A stretch of DNA of 30,886 nucleotides from CALHVR01 sp963528625 (GCA_963528625.1 CAURVQ010000013.1:1-30886); one strand, 5' to 3'; counted from the first letter of the stretch, positions 7,109 to 16,475 are shown. The notes: generated by a model not told the origin, from the sequence alone. Numbers and translations: made by a program.

Positions 7109-7834
7109 TTAACCTCTACATTCCCCTACAAATTTCTCAAATATTTTTTTCATTTTTTCATTTCCTCTTACAGACATCATCTCTGGATGCCATTGAGTCG
7201 CATAAAAAAATGGATAGTCTTTTATTTGAAAAGCTTCTACAATTCCATCTTTAGACTTTGCAATTGGAGCAATATTAGGTGCAACATCTTTTATCATTTG
7301 GTGATGAAATGAATTTACTCTCGTTTTTTCTCCAAATATTTCATAAAAAATATGATCTTTCCCCAAAATGTCAACATCGTGTGTTGCTATATCTAATTGC
7401 CATTTTTGTTTATGCTGAATTTTAGTTCCAACATAAGAAATATCTTGATATAATGTCCCACCATAATAAATATTTGCTAATTGCAATCCACGACATATTC
7501 CTAAAATTGGTTTTTTCGTTTTTTCAAATTCTGCCAACAACAAATATTCAAATTTATCTCTTTCAGGTTGCATAGTTCCCATATTTTGCAAACAATCTTC
7601 ACCATAAAGTACCGGATCTGGATCTACTCCACCTGAAAGCAATAATCCATCTAAATGCCCGACTAACTCTCTAATTACTTCAACATTATCATGATTAGGT
7701 AAAACAACCGGAATCCCTCCTGCTTCAATAATTGCCTTACTATAATCTAAAGATACACTCGTTTTATGAGCATCTAAAACATCTGGATTATGTTCATGCG
7801 ACGATGTTATTCCAATTAACGGCTTTTTTTTCAT
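7109..7834 (-). CDS. Class-I glutamine amidotransferase-like hydrolase (peptidase C26, PuuD-like)
   Basis: A 241-residue gamma-glutamyl hydrolase of the C26 group. Members cleave gamma-glutamyl amide bonds, for example gamma-glutamyl-GABA in PuuD. The triad is visible: Cys114 in GICRGLQLANIYYGG, and His216/Glu218 in ATQWHPEMM. The family's 'LLLSGG.D..P..YGE' strand occurs near residue 64 and 'NSFHHQ' near 175. No signal peptide is present, so it is cytoplasmic. It starts 21 bp after the dipeptidase gene with an AGAGGA site, in a run of three peptide-hydrolysing genes behind recJ. In that setting a substrate derived from cell-wall peptides (gamma-D-Glu linkage) is as plausible as a polyamine intermediate. 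The specific substrate is not provable here. Confidence 0.85.
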   Translation of the reverse strand: MKKKPLIGITSSHEHNPDVLDAHKTSVSLDYSKAIIEAGGIPVVLPNHDNVEVIRELVGHLDGLLLSGGVDPDPVLYGEDCLQNMGTMQPERDKFEYLLLAEFEKTKKPILGICRGLQLANIYYGGTLYQDISYVGTKIQHKQKWQLDIATHDVDILGKDHIFYEIFGEKTRVNSFHHQMIKDVAPNIAPIAKSKDGIVEAFQIKDYPFFYATQWHPEMMSVRGNEKMKKIFEKFVGECRG

Positions 7835-7855
7835 ACATTTTCCTCTTTTCTGCTT

Positions 7856-8806
7856 TTACGCTCTAACTCTTCTCATAAATTCAATAAAGTTTTTATAAGT
7901 AACTTTATCTATATCTTCTTGCGAATAACCTCTATTTTTCAAGGCTTTTGCAATATTATTCAAATCTCTTGCATCCCTTAAATTTATTAAATCTCCTTTT
8001 TCAGGCGTTTCTTTTTCATAATAATCTGCAAAATCAAATCCAAATCCAACTTTGTCTATTCCCACTTTTTCTGCCACATATTCAAGATGATTTAATAAAT
8101 GATCTAATGTTTTTTCATTTTCATTTTGACTTACAAAATTGTGATAAGCGTTCATTCCAACCAACCCATTTACATCTTTAATTGCTAAAAGCTGATCGTC
8201 AGTTAAATTTCTCATGCTCGGACAAAGACTTCTAGCATTTGAATGACTTGCAAAAAATGGTTTTTTTGCGTATTTTACCATATCCCAAAAACTTTTATCG
8301 TTTGCATGTGAAACATCTATCATAATTTTTAATTCTTCCATTATTTTCACTGCTTCTTTTCCAAGTTCGGTAATTCCTCTCTCTTTATCTCCACTTTGTC
8401 CAGTTGCAATATCGTTTGTTTCATTCCATGTAAGTCCAATATGACGAACGCCCATTCGCTCTAATTGATAAAGATAATCTATATTTTTACCAATCCCAGC
8501 AAGTCCTTCAATTCCAAAAATAATTGCAAATTTATCTTCTTTTTGAGCTTTCTCAAAATCATCTACTTCTTTTACAATTTTTATAAAATCTCTACTATGA
8601 TAAGCTTCTTCACTTGCAACTCTCAACATTTTTTGAAATCTAACTTCAGGATTTTCATATTCATCAAGCCAAATTACAGAAATTCCACCTAACATATTTC
8701 CTTCTATAAATTTATCTCTAAATTTTTTTCTAATTATATCTTTATTACCTTTTTCGTATTCCCATGTTGCATTAGTCCAAATATCCATATGCATATCAAA
8801 AAACAT
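7856..8806 (-). CDS. Membrane dipeptidase family (M19) zinc peptidase
   Basis: About 316 residues; an amidohydrolase-fold dipeptidase related to renal dipeptidase, which hydrolyses dipeptides, often with a D-residue at the C-terminal side. Metal ligands are visible: the N-terminal MHMDI (HxD), the Glu in FGIEGLAGI, His in DVSHANDKSFWD, His in ASHSNARSLCP, and the late GFGFDFAD acid. There is no signal peptide or lipobox, so it is probably cytoplasmic. The ATG at 8806 overlaps the TGA of the preceding gene (TGATG), a typical translational-coupling junction. A GTG one codon earlier (8809) is an alternative start. Its placement after an LD-carboxypeptidase suggests it consumes peptides released from peptidoglycan. 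Confidence 0.9.
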   Translation of the reverse strand: MFFDMHMDIWTNATWEYEKGNKDIIRKKFRDKFIEGNMLGGISVIWLDEYENPEVRFQKMLRVASEEAYHSRDFIKIVKEVDDFEKAQKEDKFAIIFGIEGLAGIGKNIDYLYQLERMGVRHIGLTWNETNDIATGQSGDKERGITELGKEAVKIMEELKIMIDVSHANDKSFWDMVKYAKKPFFASHSNARSLCPSMRNLTDDQLLAIKDVNGLVGMNAYHNFVSQNENEKTLDHLLNHLEYVAEKVGIDKVGFGFDFADYYEKETPEKGDLINLRDARDLNNIAKALKNRGYSQEDIDKVTYKNFIEFMRRVRA

Positions 8807-9741
8807 CACTCAATCACTTCTTTCTCAAACATTATTTCTTTTTTTTCAATGTCAATACAACATTTTGCTCCAAGTGGAATTGTAGCCATATTAGGCTTTT
8901 TATGTCCCGACTCAAAATCATAAATAACACATTTATTATAATCGCTAAAAAAGTCTTTTATCATTTTTTCAAAAGTATAACTTGGTTCATAACGATTGCT
9001 ACAGTCATCAAAATTCCCTAAAATAACACCTTTACAATCTTTAAATTTCCCTGCTAATTTCAAATGTGTAAGCATTCTATCAAGTCGCCCAATTTCTTCT
9101 GAAATATCTTCTAAAAATAAAATTTTATTTTTTGTATCAATTTCATTTTCAGTTCCTAAAGTTGTAACAATTAAAGATAAATTTCCTCCTGTTATAATCC
9201 CTTCTATTTTATTTTTAGTACCTTTTCTCAAAATTTTTAATGGCATATTTTCAGGGGCTTCATATTTCCATTTTTTCTCTTTTAATGCTTTTAAAAAATC
9301 ATTTTTTGTATATTCATTAAAATCATTTATCATATTTGATTCAACCATAGGTCCGTGATATGTTCCTAAATTACATTTTTGATTTAACACAGTATGTAAG
9401 TTCGTCACATCGCTATAACCAACAAAAATTTTAGGATTTTTTCTTATTAGCTCATAATCAATTTTATCTAAAAGCTGTCCCGAAGAAAAGCCTCCACGCA
9501 TACAAATTATTGCCTTCACATCTTCACGACCAAAAGCTGTATGTAAATCATTTAATCTCGTTTCTATACTACCTGCCATATAGCCACCGTAGTTGCTTTT
9601 CACACTTTCCCCCAAAATCGGTATATAGCCCAATTCTTCTATTTTTTTCACACACTTTTCCACATTATCAGGATTCATCGCTGAAGACAAACATAACAAA
9701 AAAACTTTATCTCCAATTTTTAATTCTTTAGGGAACAACAT
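8806..9741 (-). CDS. ldcA: Peptidase S66 family, LD-carboxypeptidase
   Basis: A 311-residue serine peptidase of family S66. LdcA enzymes trim the terminal D-Ala from muramyl tetrapeptides during wall recycling; MccF-type relatives instead inactivate microcin-like nucleotides. The oxyanion and nucleophile motifs are present: CMRGGFSSGQLL (about 80-91) and VGYSDVTNLH with the nucleophile Ser110. The acid/histidine part appears as GHKKPNMATIPLGAKCCID near the C-terminus. No signal peptide is present, fitting a cytoplasmic recycling enzyme. The start codon has a GAGG site eight bases upstream that lies in the 17-nt gap after recJ, so it is probably co-transcribed with recJ. LdcA is favoured over MccF because of the adjacent peptidases, but this is inference. 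Confidence 0.88.
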   Translation of the reverse strand: MLFPKELKIGDKVFLLCLSSAMNPDNVEKCVKKIEELGYIPILGESVKSNYGGYMAGSIETRLNDLHTAFGREDVKAIICMRGGFSSGQLLDKIDYELIRKNPKIFVGYSDVTNLHTVLNQKCNLGTYHGPMVESNMINDFNEYTKNDFLKALKEKKWKYEAPENMPLKILRKGTKNKIEGIITGGNLSLIVTTLGTENEIDTKNKILFLEDISEEIGRLDRMLTHLKLAGKFKDCKGVILGNFDDCSNRYEPSYTFEKMIKDFFSDYNKCVIYDFESGHKKPNMATIPLGAKCCIDIEKKEIMFEKEVIE

Positions 9742-9758
9742 TTCATTCGCCTCTTTTC

Positions 9759-12470
9759 CTATAAAATTTCATAAATATTACTGTCTGAATATATAATTTC
9801 ATTATTTTTCAATAAATGTTTCAATTTCATTTTTTCTTTTATCGGTAAATATTTCGTGTAAATATTTTTTGCTTTTTTTATTTCATCTTTACTCAAATTC
9901 TCTAAAAATCTAACATTTGACGGTATTTTCACTATATTTTCTATAATTTTTATATTATCAAAAAGATTTAAGACATTTTGACTAAATTTATTAAAATTAA
10001 ATTCCGTATTTTCTTTATTATTCAACACAATAGAAAACTTTTTATTAGAATTTGTAAAATCTTTATTTATTATATTTGAAAGTTTTTCATTAAAATTATT
10101 TATCCAAAAAATTGTAAAACTATAATTTTCATTTTTTTTATATTTTGTATTTATATCAAAATAATTTTTTATAAAAGGATTATTATATGGAAAATCTTTA
10201 ATATTATTTAAAATAATTTCACACTTTTTATCTGTATTTTTTTTAAAATACATTCCTAATGTTAATAATACATTTTCTAAATTTGTATTTGTATAATTTT
10301 CTTTAAAATAATTTACTACAAACAAATTTTTATTTTCTTTAATAAATGCAGACAATATTTCTTTTTCTTTAGAATTATATTCCATATTTCCTAAAATAAA
10401 TTGTTTTATTTTATTAAAAAATCCTATTTCTGTATAATCGTAACAAACAATATCATAATTTCTTCTTAATATAATCTCTACATTTGTACCGTTTTTAACT
10501 CTTGTCAATTTCTCAATTTCTATTTTAAAATTCCAATTATAATTTTCATTTAATAATATAAGTAAATTTGAAATATTATAATCAAGTCTACCTATAAATT
10601 TTCTTCCTTGAAATAATGCTAATTGATCAAACTCTTTTTTCATCGTAATAGGAATATCTTTTTCTACTTCTAAATTCGTTTGAAAAATTGAACGAAGAGG
10701 AAATGTCGTAGAATATAATGAATGATAAAAGTTAAATGTATCATCTTTTAAATCTGATTTTTTTATATCATCAATATATACTTTTGTATATAATTTTTCT
10801 TGATATTCCTCGACTTTCAGCTTAAATACAATATCATAAAATAGATTATTATTTATTTCTTTAAAATATTCTCCTGACCCAAACCATACAGCATTTCTAT
10901 TATGAAATCCTTTTTGTTCAAAATCAAACATTATATGATTTTTATTTTCACCGATATATCTTACATTTTCAAGTAATACTCCTCGTGTTAAAAATGTAGG
11001 ACTTGGATTCCCAAAACCAAATGGCTTTAATAATTCCATCGTTTTAAAAAACTCATATGATATTTTTTGTATTGGAATTTGTTTATCTATATTTATTTTT
11101 CGTATAAAATCTTTTTCTGTTAATTTTTTTCTTGCAAAATCATTTATTTTTTTTCTAAATATTTCTATATTTTTTGTAGAAATTGTAAAACCTGCTGCAC
11201 CTGAATGTCCACCAAATTTCAAAAATAACTCCGGCATTGATTGAAGTGCTTCTAAAATATTAAAATTTTCAATACTTCTACATGATCCAACTGCCACGCC
11301 TTCATCAGCTTTTTCTTCCATAATTATAACTGGTTTATAATAATTGTCTACTATTTTTGAAGCTGCAATCCCAATAACTCCGTGATGATACCGAGGGGAA
11401 TAATCTACAATTATAAAATCTTCATTAAGTTTTTTTTCTTGAATATTTTTTTCAACCATTTCAATTATATTATTTTGTAATTCTTTTCTCTCAAAATTTC
11501 TATTTATAAGTTCAGCTACAATAGCTTCAATTTCACGCATATTATCAGAAATTAATAAAGTTACAACCGTTTTTGCTGCAGTTAATCTACCCGCCGCATT
11601 AAAAACCGGAGCAATTATAAATCCTACATCATATGTTGAATATTCCGTTTTAGGTGTATCATTATTTTTAAACAATTTATATAAAAGATATGAAAGACCT
11701 TTATTTTTTGTAAACGGTAACATATCAAGCCCATATTTCACAAAAATACGATTATCTTCTAAAAGTGGCACTATATCTGCTATTGTTCCTATTGCCACTA
11801 AATCCAAATATTTATATGCTTCTTCCTTTTTTTCGTAAAATTCAAATAATGCCAGAATTACCATGAAAATTGTCCCAACTCCAGCCAAAAAGTCTACTCC
11901 AAATTTATTTTCTTTTCTTTTTGGATTAATAACTGCTAATGCATTTGGGACATTTTTCCCCTGTAAATTATGGTGATCCGTAATAATTATAGGTAAATTT
12001 ATACTATTTGCAAAATCAATTTCATTAAATGAAACAATTCCACAATCAACTGTTATTACTAAATCTCCGCCAGCCTCTTTTATTTTTTTTAACGCTTCGT
12101 TATTTAACCCATATCCTTCATCTCTTATTGGAATATAAAAATTTACATTTTTTGCCCCTAATTCCTTCAAACTTAAATACAAAATTGATGTTGAGGTAAT
12201 TCCATCCACATCATAATCTCCATATATCCAAATATTTTTATTTTCTTTAATTGCTTCCGTTATTATCTTAATAGTCTTTTCCATATCTTCTAAATCATAT
12301 GGATTTCCTAAATTATCTAATTTAGAATTTAAAAATTTATAAATTTCCTTTTTTGTCTTAATTCCTCTTGAATAAAGAATTTTCAAAACATCATTATCAA
12401 TCGGGACATTTTCAATTTTAATATCTCTATCTCTTGGAATCGGTCTTATCTCCCATTTTGTATTTCTCAC
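9759..12470 (-). CDS. recJ: Single-stranded-DNA-specific exonuclease RecJ, with long C-terminal extension
   Basis: A 5'-3' ssDNA exonuclease of recombinational and mismatch repair. The 903-residue product has the DHH-phosphoesterase motifs: GDYDVDG (84-90), TVDCG (about 140-144), TDHHN (164-168) and GTIADIVPL. The NAAGRL motif follows, then the DHHA1 signature GGHSGAAGFTI near 420 and an OB-like segment (about 450-560). Most RecJ proteins are 550-790 residues long. Here about 300 further residues, rich in Asn, Lys, Phe and Ile, follow and carry no motif I recognise. The start is GTG at 12470 with AGGAGG nine bases upstream. It is the first gene of a probable four-gene operon with the peptidases. 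Confidence 0.93.
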   Translation of the reverse strand: MRNTKWEIRPIPRDRDIKIENVPIDNDVLKILYSRGIKTKKEIYKFLNSKLDNLGNPYDLEDMEKTIKIITEAIKENKNIWIYGDYDVDGITSTSILYLSLKELGAKNVNFYIPIRDEGYGLNNEALKKIKEAGGDLVITVDCGIVSFNEIDFANSINLPIIITDHHNLQGKNVPNALAVINPKRKENKFGVDFLAGVGTIFMVILALFEFYEKKEEAYKYLDLVAIGTIADIVPLLEDNRIFVKYGLDMLPFTKNKGLSYLLYKLFKNNDTPKTEYSTYDVGFIIAPVFNAAGRLTAAKTVVTLLISDNMREIEAIVAELINRNFERKELQNNIIEMVEKNIQEKKLNEDFIIVDYSPRYHHGVIGIAASKIVDNYYKPVIIMEEKADEGVAVGSCRSIENFNILEALQSMPELFLKFGGHSGAAGFTISTKNIEIFRKKINDFARKKLTEKDFIRKINIDKQIPIQKISYEFFKTMELLKPFGFGNPSPTFLTRGVLLENVRYIGENKNHIMFDFEQKGFHNRNAVWFGSGEYFKEINNNLFYDIVFKLKVEEYQEKLYTKVYIDDIKKSDLKDDTFNFYHSLYSTTFPLRSIFQTNLEVEKDIPITMKKEFDQLALFQGRKFIGRLDYNISNLLILLNENYNWNFKIEIEKLTRVKNGTNVEIILRRNYDIVCYDYTEIGFFNKIKQFILGNMEYNSKEKEILSAFIKENKNLFVVNYFKENYTNTNLENVLLTLGMYFKKNTDKKCEIILNNIKDFPYNNPFIKNYFDINTKYKKNENYSFTIFWINNFNEKLSNIINKDFTNSNKKFSIVLNNKENTEFNFNKFSQNVLNLFDNIKIIENIVKIPSNVRFLENLSKDEIKKAKNIYTKYLPIKEKMKLKHLLKNNEIIYSDSNIYEIL

Positions 12471-12521
12471 AAATTAACACCTCCTAATTATTAATTTTAT
12501 TTTAACATATTTTTATAAAAT

Positions 12522-12560
12522 AGTAAATAAAAGAGTATGCCTTTTTAACAACATACTCTC
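12522..12560 (-). terminator. Rho-independent terminator after the DUF3298-type gene
   Basis: AGAGTATG (minus strand, complementary to 12552-12559) pairs perfectly with CATACTCT (12532-12539) across a 12-nt loop. TTTTATTT follows. It separates this unit from recJ, whose own promoter must lie in 12471-12530 but is not clear. Confidence 0.75.
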
Positions 12561-12584
12561 GTTTTAAAATTTAAGTGTTTTTTA

Positions 12585-13250
12585 TTACTTTATTATTCCA
12601 ATTAAATCAGTAATAATGAATGGAATAAATGCTTGCTCTGTACCAAATGTAGTTGCTTCCCCTTTATTAAAAATTAATACAATTGCATCATTTTCTAAAT
12701 AAAATTTTTGTTTTTTTACTAAACCATCGAACTTATATTTTTTAGTATCAATAGTCGTAAATCCAAATTGTTTAAATTTATCAATAACTTGTGATTTTAA
12801 AGCTACATCATATCCTGGTACAAAAAGATCTTTCATTGTTAATTCTAATCCATTTTTTGTATTAAATGTTATCGCATCATATAATGTTGTCATTTCATTT
12901 TTTTGTCTATTATTTTCAATAATTTTAAATAAAACACTTACAAATGAATCATTATTACTTTCAACTGTATATGTCACATTATAAGTTTTATTTTTATCTC
13001 CTTTATATTGTGATATAAATTTTTCCATCCCTTTATTCATATCTTTTGTAACAGTAGAGTTTCCACTAAACAATGGATATGATATTGTTGATCCATTTAA
13101 AACTTTCGTTTGTGCAATTTGACTTACCATAGCTTCAGAAGTTGGGCTATATCCATTAAATGTAAACGGCACCTTTTTAGCATCGTTCGTTGCTGCATAT
13201 CCTGTATTAAATATTGTTAAAGCTAATAATAAAATTCCTATTTTTTTCAT
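12585..13250 (-). CDS. Exported DUF3298/DUF4163-type protein (RsiV/PdaC-like ectodomain)
   Basis: A 221-residue protein with a clear signal peptide (Lys-Lys start, hydrophobic core ending near TGYAA at about residue 20). The mature part contains the strand pattern of the DUF4163-DUF3298 pair found in RsiV anti-sigma factors and PdaC-type deacetylases. It includes 'V.Y.VESNNDSFVSVLFK' and the loop FNTKNGLELTMKDLF, a match to the 'd...G..LtL.DlF' signature of DUF3298. There is no transmembrane anchor beyond the signal and no catalytic domain, so it looks like a free periplasmic domain. The family binds or modifies cell-wall-related ligands (lysozyme for RsiV); the role here is unknown. It has its own promoter and terminator. 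Confidence 0.8.
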   Translation of the reverse strand: MKKIGILLLALTIFNTGYAATNDAKKVPFTFNGYSPTSEAMVSQIAQTKVLNGSTISYPLFSGNSTVTKDMNKGMEKFISQYKGDKNKTYNVTYTVESNNDSFVSVLFKIIENNRQKNEMTTLYDAITFNTKNGLELTMKDLFVPGYDVALKSQVIDKFKQFGFTTIDTKKYKFDGLVKKQKFYLENDAIVLIFNKGEATTFGTEQAFIPFIITDLIGIIK

Positions 13251-13288
13251 ATATATTTTCTCCTCAAATTTTATTTTAATTTCATATT

Positions 13289-13317
13289 ATTATATAATAA
13301 ATTCATAAAATTATCAA
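13289..13317 (-). promoter_or_regulatory. Promoter of the exported DUF3298-type gene
   Basis: On the minus strand, TTGATA (13312-13317), a 17-bp spacer and a perfect TATAAT (13289-13294). A GAGGAG ribosome site follows before the ATG at 13250. No terminator for the mevalonate operon is visible in 13318-13371. Confidence 0.75.
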
Positions 13318-13371
13318 TCTTTTATTTATAATTGTACCATAATCCCACTAATATTTTCAATTTAACATTTT

Positions 13372-14415
13372 TCAAAATTGTTCCGTATAATCTTTAACTT
13401 TTCCATATGAAATATATTTAACTTTTCGTAAATCACTTATTCGTTTACAATTCAACGCACACATTATCATCTTTAATTCAAATTTCCATTCATTTATAAT
13501 TTCTATAACTTCATTAACATCATATTTTTCAACTAATTCAAGCATAATCCTTGATAGTCCAACAGCTTTAGCTCCTAAAACTAAAGATTTTACTATATCT
13601 AACGGATTTCTTACGCCACCACTTGAAATTATTTCCACTTTATCCATATATTTTTGTGCTTCAAAAAGTGAAACTACTGTACTTTGCCCCCAAGTATTCA
13701 AATAATTAAAACGACCTTTTCTTGTATTTCTCATATTTTCAATATAAGAAAAACTTGTTCCTCCTCGTCCACTTATATCAAATATCTTTATTCCAATATC
13801 TATAGATTTTTGAATTGTTTTTGCGTCCATTCCAAAACCTACTTCTTTTAATATTAAAGGTATTTTTATTTTATTTTGTATTTCAACTACAAAATTTCTC
13901 AAATTATTTTCCCATTCGCTAAAATTCCTACTACCTTCAGGCATTATAAGTTCCTGCATTAAATTGACATGAATTTGTAAAAATAAAGGCTTTAAATCTT
14001 CAACTGCTTTTATTCCAGCCTCATAACTTTTATCAATTCCAATGTTCGTTCCAAGTAAAAGATTTTTATTTTCTCGCTTAACAATTTCAAATGAATCGTC
14101 ATTTGGATTTTTTAATTTTGCACTATACGACCCTGTTACAAATAAAATTCCTGTTTCATTAGCTATTTTTGCAAGTTTTCTATTAATTTCTTTCCCTTTT
14201 TCACTTCCTCCCGTTATTGCATTTATAAAAAAAGGGTATTCAAATTTATAGCCTCCAAATTCTGTACTTAAATCAATTTCATCCAAATTATATTTTGGTA
14301 TTGATGTATGAATTAACTCAATTTCATCAAAACTATTATACGGACTTTCATATTTTAAAGCATATTTTATATGATCGTTCTTTCTTTCACTATCTATCAA
14401 AAAATTTCCTTCCAT
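13372..14415 (-). CDS. fni: Type 2 isopentenyl-diphosphate delta-isomerase (FMN-dependent)
   Basis: Interconverts isopentenyl and dimethylallyl diphosphate using reduced FMN; the last step of the lower mevalonate route. The 347-residue TIM-barrel protein shows the family's ordered motifs: FFINAITGGSEKGKEINRKL near 60-80, GTNIGIDK, LQIHVNLMQELIMPEG (about 147-162, holding the conserved Asn and Gln), LKEVGFGM, DISGRGGTSF and the phosphate-binding SSGGVRNPLDIVKSL with GAKAVGLSR. There is no signal peptide. The start has a GAGG site. It lies 50 bp after phosphomevalonate kinase as the last gene of the cluster. Type 2 isomerases typically accompany the mevalonate pathway in Gram-positive bacteria, so the context fits well. 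Confidence 0.95.
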   Translation of the reverse strand: MEGNFLIDSERKNDHIKYALKYESPYNSFDEIELIHTSIPKYNLDEIDLSTEFGGYKFEYPFFINAITGGSEKGKEINRKLAKIANETGILFVTGSYSAKLKNPNDDSFEIVKRENKNLLLGTNIGIDKSYEAGIKAVEDLKPLFLQIHVNLMQELIMPEGSRNFSEWENNLRNFVVEIQNKIKIPLILKEVGFGMDAKTIQKSIDIGIKIFDISGRGGTSFSYIENMRNTRKGRFNYLNTWGQSTVVSLFEAQKYMDKVEIISSGGVRNPLDIVKSLVLGAKAVGLSRIMLELVEKYDVNEVIEIINEWKFELKMIMCALNCKRISDLRKVKYISYGKVKDYTEQF

Positions 14416-14465
14416 TTTTACCTCTAATTTTGTATTAAAATTTTATTTTATAAATATATTTTTTA

Positions 14466-15482
14466 CTAATTATTATTTCTCATTTTTTCTTTATAAAGCA
14501 CTTCTATATCGTGTTCCGACCATCGTTTTTCAATTATTTTCGTATGATTTTCATTAAAAGAAATCGCAATTCCGCAATCTCCTCCTCCAGCTCCACTACT
14601 TTTTGTTATAATATCTAAATCTATTTGACTAAATACAACTTGTTTTAATTTTTCACTATAAATATTTTTATCTAAATTATATAGTAAACTTCCTATATTT
14701 TTTATATTTTCAATTATTTGATTTTTATCTCCATTTTCAAAAGCTTTTTTCAATTCAAGTACATTTTTTTCCGTTTTTTCTAAAAAGTTTTTATCTATTT
14801 TAGCTTTTACTTTCTTTATCATTTCGCTTGAAATTGAAGGCTCTTTCGTCCAAGCAACTAAAAATTCACAATTAATATTACATTTTATTTCTTCAATTTT
14901 ATAGCCCCAATCTTCATTTAAAACATCAATAATATTTTTATTTTTTATATTTTCACAAACTTTATCTTTATCAAATCCACAAAACATTATCATATTTTCA
15001 TACGAAATACAAGCTATATCGCCCATAGATCCATTGTCTCCTCGCTTTAACAAAACATAAGTTGCAAGTTTAAAAATCATATCTTTCGTTAAATTCAAAT
15101 TATAAAGCTCATTTATCGCTTTAACCGTTAAAACTACAACACTTCCACTCGAACCAATCCCATATTTTTTCCCATTTTTCTCCATTTTCCCTGTTATTTT
15201 AAGATGGAATGGTTGAATTTCTCGTCCCTTTTTTAACAAATATTCATTCATCATCAAAATAGTTTCTTGAATCAAAGAATAATTTTTATCGTACTCCAAA
15301 CTCACACTATAATCAAACATATCAGATTTTATGCTATATTCGTTAGAAAAAAATACTTCCCCATACATAAATATATTTATATTTTTAATTATAGCACTTT
15401 GTCCCTTAAATAAAACAGCATACTCGCCACCGACATACAGCTTTCCGCATGTTTTCACATTTTTTATATCACTTTTAATCAT
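14466..15482 (-). CDS. mvaK2: Phosphomevalonate kinase (GHMP family)
   Basis: Phosphorylates 5-phosphomevalonate to 5-diphosphomevalonate. The 338-residue protein starts CGKLYVGGEYAVLFKGQSAI, the conserved N-terminal 'GKL...GEYAVL' of phosphomevalonate kinases. The GHMP ATP loop is KYGIGSSGSVVVLTVKAINE (about 109-128), and motif 3 is SSGAGGGDCGIAISF near the C-terminus. The GDNGSMGDIACISYEN stretch matches the substrate-region 'G..S..D.A...YG'. The ATG has an AAGGA site. It is placed 18 bp after the decarboxylase gene. Operon order here is mevalonate kinase, decarboxylase, phosphomevalonate kinase, isomerase, as in several Gram-positive mevalonate clusters. Confidence 0.93.
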   Translation of the reverse strand: MIKSDIKNVKTCGKLYVGGEYAVLFKGQSAIIKNINIFMYGEVFFSNEYSIKSDMFDYSVSLEYDKNYSLIQETILMMNEYLLKKGREIQPFHLKITGKMEKNGKKYGIGSSGSVVVLTVKAINELYNLNLTKDMIFKLATYVLLKRGDNGSMGDIACISYENMIMFCGFDKDKVCENIKNKNIIDVLNEDWGYKIEEIKCNINCEFLVAWTKEPSISSEMIKKVKAKIDKNFLEKTEKNVLELKKAFENGDKNQIIENIKNIGSLLYNLDKNIYSEKLKQVVFSQIDLDIITKSSGAGGGDCGIAISFNENHTKIIEKRWSEHDIEVLYKEKMRNNN

Positions 15483-15500
15483 TTTATTCCTTTGTTTAAA

Positions 15501-16475
15501 TTATATTTTTATCGTTTTTGATACTATAATTTTATATTTTTCTCCAAAAATTTTACTCAATCTTTCTAAATCTTTTTCAAGACACATAACCTTTACATTA
15601 GGCCCCGCATCCATTGTAAAATAACATTTTTCTCCATTTTCTCTTAATTTTTTTACAAATTCCATCGCTTCAAATGACTGTCCTGTTAAATAACTAAATG
15701 GAGGATTTGCTGTTTTTGTAGTTGAGTGCATTCTAAGTGCATTTTCTTCTGTTAAAGCTCCCACTTTTTCAAAATTATTTTCAAGTAAATATTTTTTCAT
15801 ATTAACAAAATCTTTTTTTGACTGCTCCACCCATTCTGCAAAATTTGTTGATGTTTCCATGCAAAGTTTCATACCGTTTCTGCTTGATAATATTTTCTTT
15901 TCTCCATTCAAAACTAACATTATCATCGCTAATTTCAAGTCTGTTTTCACTTCATAAACTTCCCCTGTTTCTTTGTCCCAAGCTGCTAATGGACCAAAAA
16001 AGCTTCTTGAAGATGACCCCGATGCAAACTTTGCTATTTGAGCTAATTCTTTTTTTGTGTAATTTGTTTCAAATAAATCATTACAAGCTAAAACTGTTGC
16101 AGACAAACCACTTGAGCTAGAAGACAACCCAGCTTCTGTCGGCATATTATTTACAGTACTTATTTTCACTTTTTTATCTCTATTTTTTCTAAATAAATCT
16201 ACAACTTTTGAAATTTTTTCTCTTTGCTCTTTATTTTGTAATTCTCCATTCAAATAAAATAAGTCTCCTGCTTCATTTTCTCCCACATTTTCTAATATTT
16301 TCATCGCTTCTTCATCACTTAAAAAACTGATTTCTGTTTCTGTAAACATATTTTCAAGTGTCAATGAAATACTACTCGTTGATGGTATCATTTTTTCAGC
16401 ATCTTCTTTTCCCCAATATTTCACAATCGCAATATTTGCATACGATTTTACTTTTTTTACAGTTTTTCTATCCAT
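15501..16475 (-). CDS. mvaD: Diphosphomevalonate decarboxylase
   Basis: ATP-dependent decarboxylation of mevalonate 5-diphosphate to isopentenyl diphosphate. The 324-residue protein has the diagnostic N-terminus SYANIAIVKYWGKEDAEKMI and PSTSSISLTL, the GHMP loop MPTEAGLSSSSSGLSA (about 110-125), FGPLAAW, and the C-terminal catalytic-aspartate motif YFTMDAGPNVKV. No residue appears to be missing. Its ATG lies inside the 3' end of the mevalonate kinase gene (19 bp overlap), with GGGAG upstream, indicating tight translational coupling. The product is cytoplasmic. Confidence 0.95.
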   Translation of the reverse strand: MDRKTVKKVKSYANIAIVKYWGKEDAEKMIPSTSSISLTLENMFTETEISFLSDEEAMKILENVGENEAGDLFYLNGELQNKEQREKISKVVDLFRKNRDKKVKISTVNNMPTEAGLSSSSSGLSATVLACNDLFETNYTKKELAQIAKFASGSSSRSFFGPLAAWDKETGEVYEVKTDLKLAMIMLVLNGEKKILSSRNGMKLCMETSTNFAEWVEQSKKDFVNMKKYLLENNFEKVGALTEENALRMHSTTKTANPPFSYLTGQSFEAMEFVKKLRENGEKCYFTMDAGPNVKVMCLEKDLERLSKIFGEKYKIIVSKTIKI

